A stretch of 12,999 bases of DNA, from positions 1 through 12,999 of the forward strand of contig CAYZDF010000068.1 in the NCBI GenBank assembly GCA_964477085.1. The letters are read 5' to 3'. Both the position numbers and the translations under genes were made by a program. The DNA is from Dichloromethanomonas sp964477085 (GTDB lineage Bacteria; Bacillota; Desulfitobacteriia; Desulfitobacteriales; Syntrophobotulaceae). The number at the start of each line of letters is the position of its first letter. The stretch's first letter is position 1. The notes below the pieces were generated by a model, which worked only from the letters and a program-made list of their open reading frames with translations, was not told where the DNA came from and searched no databases. Of this stretch, positions 1 to 5,225 are shown piece after piece.

Positions 1-2
1 AA

Positions 3-55
3 GTATCTATAAGATATTTAAAAATATAAGTTTTCCAAGTGGGAAAGTTGAGTTA
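3..55 (+). repeat. Left copy of a 53-bp inverted repeat that bounds the window
   Basis: Bases 3-55 are the exact reverse complement of 12947-12999. One extra A at base 56 interrupts the match, after which five more bases (TAATC) agree. The arm contains two small hairpins: ATATTT/AAATAT around AA, and TTTCC/GGAAA around AAGTG. No coding frame crosses it. It lies 15 bases beyond the stop of the last gene of the minus-strand operon, so it may also affect 3' end formation there, although no clear T-run follows the hairpin. It may be an element end, a dispersed palindromic repeat, or a repeat at which an assembly broke. The match itself is certain; its nature is not. Confidence 0.9.
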
Positions 56-70
56 ATAATCAATATCAAA

Positions 71-427
71 TTAGGAATGGCAGCTTCCTTCATTCTGGTG
101 TTCGTGGCAGACAGAACCTGATGAACATAGATTTCCTTGAATATATTGCTGAACCGCTTCATCACCGTCACCCTGTATTCCTACATATACAGTGATGTTA
201 TTATCCCTAAAAAGCTGTTGGGCTGCTTCTCCCATCCCACCAGCTATAATCACGTTAATTCCTTGTTCCGCAAGGTATACTGGCAAAAAGCCTGGGCGAT
301 GCCCTGGATTGGGTAAAAACTTCTTACCCAGAGGCCTGTTGTCCTCAATGGAATAAACCTGAAAACCTTGGCAATGTCCAAAGTGTTGGCTAACATTCTT
401 TCCTTCTATTGCAACTGCAATCATCAT
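71..427 (-). CDS. NifX/NifB-like metal-cofactor-binding protein with Cys/His-rich tail
   Basis: This 118-residue protein belongs to the Nitro_FeMo-Co (NifX/NifY/C-terminal NifB) fold family, whose members bind or carry iron-molybdenum or other metal-sulfur clusters. The family signature is the glycine-rich stretch at about residues 56-86 (INVIIAGGMGEAAQQLF, then NITVYVGIQGDGDEA). Early residues include H15 and HC at 18-19. The C-terminus is unusual: after about residue 100 it has C101, C107, H108, H110, C116 and H117, which looks like a metal-binding tail. It is the last gene of the five-gene operon, 113 bases after the upstream MinD-type gene and with its own AGGAGG nine bases before the first ATG. 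A second ATG follows directly. The physiological cargo is not known; a role with the adjacent Fe-S ATPases is inferred from context. Confidence 0.85.
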   Translation of the reverse strand: MMIAVAIEGKNVSQHFGHCQGFQVYSIEDNRPLGKKFLPNPGHRPGFLPVYLAEQGINVIIAGGMGEAAQQLFRDNNITVYVGIQGDGDEAVQQYIQGNLCSSGSVCHEHQNEGSCHS

Positions 428-540
428 AGAAAATAACCTCCTATCACTATCACTTTAGATTAGGGCATACTCCTCTACCTACCTCTATTTGCCCCCAGTT
501 AAAACTTATTGATTTTATTATTCTCTAATCTGACTAGTCC
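428..540 (-). other. 113-bp gap inside the operon
   Basis: This is the only long gap in an otherwise tightly packed operon. It holds the ribosome binding site of the distal NifX-like gene next to base 435. It also has two nested inverted repeats: AGATTAG near 467 with CTAATCT near 523, and GGGCA near 474 with TGCCC near 490. On the minus strand these could form a hairpin with a long loop that changes expression of the last gene, but there is no T-run for a terminator and no convincing promoter. Functional meaning is uncertain. Confidence 0.3.
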
Positions 541-1398
541 TTAAATGGCCAGTTCCCCTTTCATATTTTCCCACATTTCTCTGATCGCTTTATTGGCGAC
601 ACTTTCTTCATAATAAATAATGGGCTTAAGTTCATTGATTGAAGAGAGAACAGTCTCATCATAAGGGATCAGTCCGACACATTTTAGTTCATTTGCACGG
701 CAGTACTCCTGAATACCCTCTGTAATAGATTCGTTAATATCTGCCTTATTGATGCAAACAAAGATTTTTATTCCAAACTGTTTACACAGTTGTACAACGC
801 GTTTGAGGTCTTCTACACCGGACTGGGTGGGCTCTGTTACGATCAGTACAGCATCAGCTGCTGTCACTGATGAAATGACTGGACACCCTATCCCAGGTGA
901 ACCATCATTGACGGTAATTCCTTCTGTCGGGTATCCTTGTGCTTTTTTTCGGAGGACAGTAATCAGCTTCCCGGAACCTTCGCAGCCAACTTCCATTTTG
1001 GAATGGATCAATAAGCCATTCTCGAGCTCCTCGATCATAATATCTGCGGTTTTCTCATCCACCAGTTTGATGGCTTTTTGAGGACAAATCAAGGTGCAGG
1101 CACCACAGCCTTCACAACGTAACGAGAGTACGTGTCCGTCTTTGATGGCTTCGAATTGACACACCGTTTGACATAGTCCACATCCATCACATAATATGCT
1201 ATCGACAATAGCCGTCTTGCCTCCGGAAAAATCTTCCTTGAGCATTTCCTTGCTTTGCTCATTTTCATAATAAAGGTACATATTAGGTGCATCCACATCA
1301 CAATCAACCTTGGTGGTGTTCTTTTTAAGTTCAGAGATGGCCACAGCAATAGTTGTTTTGCCTGTACCTCCCTTTCCACTGATAACTGTTAGCTGCAT
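541..1398 (-). CDS. MinD/ParA-type P-loop ATPase with inserted 2[4Fe-4S] ferredoxin domain (first of two)
   Basis: This 285-residue protein is a cytoplasmic member of the MinD/Mrp ATPase group with an inserted ferredoxin domain (COG1149 type). The deviant Walker A motif GKGGTGKT is at 8-15. The insert carries two CX2CX2CX3C cluster motifs, with cysteines 70, 73, 76, 80 and 95, 98, 101, 105, each followed by the usual proline or residues typical of bacterial ferredoxins. The switch motif NDGSPGIGCP follows the insert. The family couples ATP hydrolysis to handling of a metal-sulfur or redox partner; the exact reaction is not established. It overlaps the upstream paralogue by 10 bp, so translation is probably coupled; its ribosome site (GGGAGGTG) lies within that gene. 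Together with the paralogue it likely forms a heterodimer, which is inference. Confidence 0.88.
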   Translation of the reverse strand: MQLTVISGKGGTGKTTIAVAISELKKNTTKVDCDVDAPNMYLYYENEQSKEMLKEDFSGGKTAIVDSILCDGCGLCQTVCQFEAIKDGHVLSLRCEGCGACTLICPQKAIKLVDEKTADIMIEELENGLLIHSKMEVGCEGSGKLITVLRKKAQGYPTEGITVNDGSPGIGCPVISSVTAADAVLIVTEPTQSGVEDLKRVVQLCKQFGIKIFVCINKADINESITEGIQEYCRANELKCVGLIPYDETVLSSINELKPIIYYEESVANKAIREMWENMKGELAI

Positions 1399-2219
1399 GA
1401 GAACACCTCCCTGATACTATTAGCGATTTCCAAGAAAGCTTCATGGTAAATAGGAATTTCATGAAGCATCTTCCCTTTGGCATATGTTTCTGCCGCTTGT
1501 CTATGGTGCGGGATATAACCAAGAATAGTGATGCCCTGCTTCCTTAAATCCTCAATCAGAAAATCTCCTTCTTTACTCCATTTATTGACGACGATCCCGA
1601 ACGGAATCTCAAAATGACGGATGAGTTCGATAGCCATTTTTAGGTCATGTAAACCAAATGCCGAAGGCTCTGTTACGAGAATGGCACCTTGAGCAAAGTG
1701 CAAAGTATTGACCGCATTACAGGAAGTCCCGGGAGAAGAATCCAGAAGATTGATGCCCGAGGGAGTATTTTGCAAGAGTTGTCGAATAACCGGTACTGCC
1801 ATGGGTTCTCCGATATTGAGCACCCCTCTTTTACACTCGACATTATTTGATCTTCCCTCTTCAATAACCCCGATCTTTCTTTCCTCAAAGGATATAGCCT
1901 TATTAGTACAGACTAAACCGCAGGCCTTACAGCTATGGCACATCTTTTCAAAGACTAATATTTCTTTCTTTGTATTAAATAAAGCATTGAACTGACAAAC
2001 ATTAACACATTGACCGCAAAGATTACACTTGTCCTTGTTAATTACTGGATTGAGTACCGAGACACTCTCTGAGGTGATTTCCGATGGTTTAAGAAAAATA
2101 AAACCATTCGGCTCTTCGACATCACAGTCAATGTAATTAGCCGGCAATATCCCTGCAAGATTGACTGCAACTGTCGTTTTACCTGTACCCCCTTTTCCGC
2201 TTAATACTGCGATGTTCAT
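1389..2219 (-). CDS. MinD/ParA-type P-loop ATPase with inserted 2[4Fe-4S] ferredoxin domain (second of two)
   Basis: This 276-residue protein is a paralogue of the next gene downstream, with the same architecture: Walker A GKGGTGKT at 8-15, then an inserted ferredoxin domain with cysteines 65, 68, 71, 75 and 94, 97, 100, 104, then LLDSSPGTSC as the switch region. An acidic DCDVEEPN motif at 31-38 follows the P-loop, as in the paralogue (DCDVDAPN). Tandem pairs of this family are usual in anaerobes and in the ORP-type clusters. The gene starts nine bases after the upstream NifX-like gene, with GAGGTG before the ATG, and its end overlaps the next start. This points to equal, coupled production of both ATPases. 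Function is by family and context only. Confidence 0.88.
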   Translation of the reverse strand: MNIAVLSGKGGTGKTTVAVNLAGILPANYIDCDVEEPNGFIFLKPSEITSESVSVLNPVINKDKCNLCGQCVNVCQFNALFNTKKEILVFEKMCHSCKACGLVCTNKAISFEERKIGVIEEGRSNNVECKRGVLNIGEPMAVPVIRQLLQNTPSGINLLDSSPGTSCNAVNTLHFAQGAILVTEPSAFGLHDLKMAIELIRHFEIPFGIVVNKWSKEGDFLIEDLRKQGITILGYIPHHRQAAETYAKGKMLHEIPIYHEAFLEIANSIREVFSCS

Positions 2220-2228
2220 AATGACACC

Positions 2229-2600
2229 TCACTTCCCAGGATTCATCCCTGCGTGAGATGGTCCTGCCTCATTAACCTCTGTTAATTTACTCTGGTTAAA
2301 ATCATCTAGAGTGCTTTGACATGAACCTGCTTTACACTGGTATACTTTGATACCGGAAGATTTCATCAGATTATAAGCGTTGGGGCCCATGTTACCCGTC
2401 AGTACCACTTCCACTTGTTCATCAATAATTTGCTGAGAGGCAGCGATTCCGGCACCGCCACCTGACAGCACACCTTTGTTTTCTACAGCTTTCAGCAGTC
2501 CCTGTTCAGTATCATAGATCAGAAAATAACTACATCTTCCAAAGCGTGGATCGTGATCATCACTAAGCTTCTGACCTGTACTGGTAATTGCTAATTTCAT
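2229..2600 (-). CDS. NifX/NifB-like metal-cofactor-binding protein
   Basis: This 123-residue Nitro_FeMo-Co family protein has the clear N-terminal signature DPRFGRCSYFLIYD (about 17-30), the glycine-rich GGGAGIAASQQI stretch (about 47-58) and LTGNMGPNAYNLMKSSGIKVY (about 67-87). It is distinct from the shorter tailed member at the end of the operon, so the operon encodes two non-identical carriers. It has AGGAGG before its ATG and sits between the Mrp ATPase (42 bp upstream) and the first MinD-type ATPase (9 bp downstream). In Desulfovibrio, the related orange protein binds a mixed Mo-Cu-S cluster; whether this protein does so cannot be read from sequence. Likely role: carrier or scaffold for a metal-sulfur cofactor. 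Confidence 0.87.
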   Translation of the reverse strand: MKLAITSTGQKLSDDHDPRFGRCSYFLIYDTEQGLLKAVENKGVLSGGGAGIAASQQIIDEQVEVVLTGNMGPNAYNLMKSSGIKVYQCKAGSCQSTLDDFNQSKLTEVNEAGPSHAGMNPGK

Positions 2601-2642
2601 ATAATAACCTCCTAATCAATAATCTTCTTAACGTATTCAACC

Positions 2643-3461
2643 TTATATCTTTGAAATAATTTTTTCTGCAGCTTCTTTCATGTTTTTAAGAACATGGGGG
2701 TGATCCCAGAGCTTATCACCGGCAAGTGCTGCAATTTCCCTGCACATCGGCAATTGCGTAATGAGTTCAATCTCCATTCTAGCCAAGAATTCTTCCAGAC
2801 TGTCATCTTCGAAGATCCTGATCTTTTCCTGACAGGAAGAACAGGTGATATAGCTCATGTTTTCTATCAATCCAAGGACGGGTATATTCATGGTCCTAGC
2901 CATATTGATCGATTTGGCCACAATCATAGAGACCATATCTTGGGGCGTCGTCACCATCACCATCCCATTGATAGGAATCGACTGCATAACGGTAAGCGCT
3001 ACATCCCCCGTCCCTGGTGGCATATCAATAATCAGATAATCCAGATCACCCCAAAAGACATCTTTCCAGAATTGTTTTACCATATTGGAAATAAGTGGTC
3101 CTCTCCAAATAACGGGCTGCTCTTCATCTTTGGTTAATAAATTGAGAGACATAACACTGATTCCATCTTCCGATGCTACCGGCAATAGGCCCAACTCGGT
3201 GCTCTCAACTTTTTTGTCCTTGACCTTTAATAACCGGGGTATACTTGGACCTGTGATATCTGCATCAAGAATACCTACTTTAAATGTTTTTTTCCTCAGT
3301 GTCTTAGCCAGTAAAGCTGAAATCGTTGATTTTCCTACCCCTCCTTTGCCACTCATTACTGCAATCACTCTGCCAACCTCATTAAAAGGATTGTTTTCTA
3401 TCATACAATTCTCTTTGGATTGACAATTGTTTTTGGTTGGACAAGCCTCACAGTTTGCCAT
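2643..3461 (-). CDS. Mrp/NBP35-family Fe-S cluster carrier ATPase
   Basis: This 272-residue protein is a member of the Mrp/ApbC/NBP35 family, cytosolic ATPases that bind a [4Fe-4S] cluster at a dimer interface and pass it to target proteins. Visible motifs: an N-terminal cysteine cluster C4-x2-C7-x5-C13-x5-C19, similar to the NBP35 type; Walker A GKGGVGKS at 38-45; DADITGPSIPRLL at about 67-79; LIIDMPPGTGD at about 144-154; and the conserved C208-x2-C211 (TCSSC) that holds the bridging cluster. It is the first gene of the operon, with GAGGGGG before the ATG, and directly follows the strong promoter and palindromic operator. Length is normal for the family. It probably supplies clusters to the downstream ATPases and NifX-like proteins, which is inferred from context. 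Confidence 0.92.
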   Translation of the reverse strand: MANCEACPTKNNCQSKENCMIENNPFNEVGRVIAVMSGKGGVGKSTISALLAKTLRKKTFKVGILDADITGPSIPRLLKVKDKKVESTELGLLPVASEDGISVMSLNLLTKDEEQPVIWRGPLISNMVKQFWKDVFWGDLDYLIIDMPPGTGDVALTVMQSIPINGMVMVTTPQDMVSMIVAKSINMARTMNIPVLGLIENMSYITCSSCQEKIRIFEDDSLEEFLARMEIELITQLPMCREIAALAGDKLWDHPHVLKNMKEAAEKIISKI

Positions 3462-3477
3462 TTTTTAAGCCCCCTCT

Positions 3478-3497
3478 TAAATAGCATATGCTATTTA
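3478..3497 (-). promoter_or_regulatory. Perfect 20-bp palindrome, probable operator of the Mrp/MinD/NifX operon
   Basis: The sequence TAAATAGCATATGCTATTTA is identical to its reverse complement. It begins two bases downstream of the -10 box (minus strand) and covers the expected transcription start near 3493, the usual place for a repressor operator. No second full copy is present in the window; the GCATATGC core recurs alone at 4671-4678. No regulator gene is nearby, so the protein that binds it is unknown. Confidence 0.65.
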
Positions 3498-3499
3498 CT

Positions 3500-3527
3500 A
3501 TTATATTCACTTCTTCGTTTTTGTCAA
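3500..3527 (-). promoter_or_regulatory. Sigma-70 promoter of the Mrp/MinD/NifX operon
   Basis: On the minus strand, TTGACA (3527-3522) is followed by a 16-bp spacer and TATAAT (3505-3500). Both boxes match the consensus fully. The expected start is near 3493, leaving a leader of about 30 bases that contains the palindrome and the ribosome site. A promoter this strong next to a palindrome suggests control by repression. Confidence 0.8.
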
Positions 3528-3549
3528 ATGCCAAAAACAAGGATGCAAA

Positions 3550-3578
3550 AAAGCAACCTGTTATCTTCAGGTTGCTTT
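3550..3578 (-). terminator. Intrinsic terminator of the cysteine synthase-like gene
   Basis: An 11-bp perfect stem (AAAGCAACCTG with CAGGTTGCTTT) has a 7-base loop. On the minus strand it is followed by a run of six T. It lies about 29 bases past the stop of the cysteine synthase-like gene and just upstream of the next operon's promoter, so it insulates the two units. Confidence 0.85.
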
Positions 3579-3606
3579 CTAAACGTAATCTATTATAGTC
3601 GTGAAC

Positions 3607-4674
3607 TTATCCTGATCGTCGATTATATCTTATTTCATCTTCAGCCTTACAAGTGCAGCACACTCTAGCGTACGATTTGATCTCTTGAAGTTCAATGTAG
3701 GGTGTAAGAGAGTGATCTTTTACCAGTTCTTCTTTCATCAGATCGGTACTCAGGTATTTTTTATTATCATCAGGAAAGACGGTTACTACTGTGGATTTAC
3801 TCCCTAACATTTCTTGAGCAAGAATCGCTCCGAGCAGGTTAGCTCCTGAAGATATACCAACTCCCAATCCGAGTGTCCGTGATAGTTTCTGGGCCATAAT
3901 GATGGCATCCCCATCATCAACACTGATGATCTCATCGAGCTCTTCGAACTTAATGATCGGCGGAATAAATTCATCAGATATTCCTTGGATACGGTGGCTG
4001 CTTACCTTATACCCTGTAGACATCGTAGGGGAATTGGATGGTTCAAGAGGGTGTATCCTCAACTTCGGATTCATTTTCTTCAGAAATCGTCCGATACCCA
4101 TAACTGTACCGCCTGTTCCAACCCCAGCTACGAAGGCATCAGGTTTGAGGTTGATACTATCCAACTGCCACCATATCTCGGGACCAGTACTTAAGTAATG
4201 AGCTTCACAATTATCCTGATTAGAAAATTGTTTTGGTAAAAAAGCATCTTTATCTTGAAGAGCTACTTCTTCTGTTTTTTGAATGCTACCTAAGAAACCC
4301 CCTTCTTCTTGACTGACCAAACGTATTCTTGCACCAAAACTCTGTATGAGCTTCTTCCTCTCTTCACTCATCCAATCGGGCATGAAAATTTCAACCTGAT
4401 GACCCAGATTGGTACCAATCGCTGCAAACGAAATACCTGTATTTCCACTCGTAGCCTCAATGATCCTTCCTTCCGGGGATAATTTCTTCTGACTATAGGC
4501 TTTGCGCAAAATATGTAAAGCCATTCTATCTTTAATGCTGCCACTAAAATTATAGTATTCGGCCTTGGCATAAATCTTTCTGACCTTATTTTTATAGGAA
4601 AATGTAATCTCTAATAGGGGAGTGTTTCCAATCAGATTAGAGAGATTATCGAGTTTTTTAAAGATATTCTGCAT
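3607..4674 (-). CDS. Cysteine synthase-family PLP enzyme with C-terminal CCxC extension
   Basis: This fold-type II PLP enzyme belongs to the O-acetylserine sulfhydrylase/cystathionine beta-synthase family, which makes cysteine or related thioethers from an activated serine. Numbered from the ATG at 4674 (355 residues): LIGNTPLLEI near the start, Schiff-base lysine K48 in SGSIKDR, substrate loop TSGNTG at 75-80, phosphate-binding GVGTGGT at 184-190, and SSGAN at 275-279. The family is usually about 300 residues; the extra 40 or so at the C-terminus hold CCTC (C339, C340, C342), a possible metal or redox site. The frame stays open to a GTG at 4722 and has ATGs at 4716 and 4680. I prefer 4674 because AAGGA sits nine bases upstream and a TATAAT at 4733-4728 puts the transcript start near 4721. 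The exact substrate (sulfide, homocysteine or other) is not determined. Confidence 0.85.
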   Translation of the reverse strand: MQNIFKKLDNLSNLIGNTPLLEITFSYKNKVRKIYAKAEYYNFSGSIKDRMALHILRKAYSQKKLSPEGRIIEATSGNTGISFAAIGTNLGHQVEIFMPDWMSEERKKLIQSFGARIRLVSQEEGGFLGSIQKTEEVALQDKDAFLPKQFSNQDNCEAHYLSTGPEIWWQLDSINLKPDAFVAGVGTGGTVMGIGRFLKKMNPKLRIHPLEPSNSPTMSTGYKVSSHRIQGISDEFIPPIIKFEELDEIISVDDGDAIIMAQKLSRTLGLGVGISSGANLLGAILAQEMLGSKSTVVTVFPDDNKKYLSTDLMKEELVKDHSLTPYIELQEIKSYARVCCTCKAEDEIRYNRRSG

Positions 4675-5007
4675 ATGCATCGGTCCTTCCCACTCTGTAG
4701 ACGTCACACATCTCATTTCCACACCTTATTATATCTGAAAAGTGATTAAAATGTGTAAATAAAGAAAGCTTTTTATATACCTATGTGTTTTAACCTTACT
4801 GGCCTGGCATCTGTCATCCATCATCCATTTAACACATCCCTTAATCAATTAACTTCAAACTTAAACAGATTGTATCCCTCTTTGCTTCCTGATTCAATAC
4901 TCTTTTATATTTTTATCTGAAATAATATGTTGTTTTTATGATTAGCTCTTCCCAGCAAGTTCCAAAATATTATCAATATTGGTTAACCTTTTTCCTGTAA
5001 AAACCAT
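4675..5007. other. AT-rich divergent intergenic region
   Basis: This stretch separates the minus-strand cysteine synthase-like gene from the plus-strand pfl unit. On the minus strand TATAAT at 4733-4728 is a likely -10 for the cysteine synthase-like gene; the best -35 (TTTACA near 4759-4754) is 20 bases away, so the match is imperfect. Near 4966-4988 there is an AT-rich imperfect repeat (AATATT twice) and the 8-bp palindrome GGTTAACC at 4981-4988, about 20 bases upstream of the pfl -35. I see no gene or RNA in 4740-4960. Confidence 0.4.
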
Positions 5008-5036
5008 TTGACACACCGTATCTTAGCGAATATAAT
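5008..5036 (+). promoter_or_regulatory. Fully consensus sigma-70 promoter of the pfl unit
   Basis: TTGACA (5008-5013), a 17-bp spacer and TATAAT (5031-5036) match the consensus in every position. The expected start is near 5043, giving a leader of about 180 bases that contains a 9-bp hairpin and then the ZTP riboswitch. With such a promoter, most control is likely to act after initiation, through the riboswitch. Confidence 0.88.
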
Positions 5037-5053
5037 TCAAATATATCTATTTT

Positions 5054-5076
5054 TTTGTATTCTCTGCGAATACAAA
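5054..5076 (+). other. Leader hairpin upstream of the ZTP riboswitch
   Basis: TTTGTATTC (5054-5062) and GAATACAAA (5068-5076) form a perfect 9-bp stem with a TCTGC loop. It lies at the very 5' end of the predicted transcript and is separate from the riboswitch core. It may stabilise the 5' end of the transcript; it has no following T-run, so it is not a terminator. Confidence 0.5.
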
Positions 5077-5093
5077 TGTCCTCAATTGAAGAA

Positions 5094-5167
5094 CGTTCAC
5101 ATGACTGGCGGAAGTGGATTAACCACAGGGAGTGTGAATGAACCATAGCAGCCGACCGCCTGGGCAG
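5094..5167 (+). ncRNA. ZTP riboswitch (pfl motif) upstream of pflB
   Basis: This is the ZTP/ZMP-sensing aptamer first described as the pfl motif. P1 pairs CGTTCACA (5094-5101) with TGTGAATG (5133-5140), with one G-T wobble. P2 pairs GTGG (5114-5117) with CCAC (5123-5126). The pseudoknot pairs GGCGG (5107-5111) with CCGCC (5156-5160), and the highly conserved CCGCCTGGGCA follows at 5156-5166. ZTP rises when 10-formyl-tetrahydrofolate is short; pyruvate formate-lyase makes formate, a precursor of that cofactor, so activation by ZTP is sensible. The class is usually an ON switch. The expression platform here is not a standard terminator (see the neighbouring hairpin). Confidence 0.92.
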
Positions 5168-5182
5168 TATTTTGCATTACTA

Positions 5183-5203
5183 CCTGGGCTTTTTAACGCC
5201 CAG
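5183..5203 (+). promoter_or_regulatory. Probable expression platform of the riboswitch (alternative hairpin)
   Basis: CTGGGC (5184-5189) pairs with GCCCAG (5198-5203) around the loop TTTTTAAC. The heptamer CCTGGGC at 5183-5189 is an exact copy of the conserved aptamer segment at 5159-5165, so GCCCAG can pair with either. Ligand binding would occupy the aptamer copy and favour the local hairpin. AGGAGG (5208-5213) follows four bases later, and the T-run is in the loop rather than after the stem. Translational control is therefore more likely than termination. This mechanism is inference. Confidence 0.5.
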
Positions 5204-5225
5204 AAACAGGAGGTTGAAGAAGAAT

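Noticed and set aside
2694..3137. A 147-codon plus-strand open frame opposite the Mrp gene, rich in histidine
   Set aside because: It is antisense to a clearly coding gene with conserved motifs in the other strand, has no ribosome site, and its histidine run mirrors the coding of the real protein.
4675..4722. Longer forms of the cysteine synthase-like protein from GTG 4722, ATG 4716 or ATG 4680
   Set aside because: The predicted transcript start is near 4721, and the extra residues do not match the family. ATG 4674 has the best-placed ribosome site, though 4680 cannot be excluded.
4966..4988. Possible FNR- or Rex-type site upstream of the pfl promoter
   Set aside because: Only one half of an FNR-like site (ATCAA) is present and the Rex consensus is not met. 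The GGTTAACC palindrome is only 8 bp.
5172..5225. An 18-residue upstream extension of PflB from a TTG at 5172
   Set aside because: It would start inside the riboswitch region, has no ribosome site, and does not resemble PflB N-termini. The ATG at 5226 has AGGAGG upstream and matches the family start.
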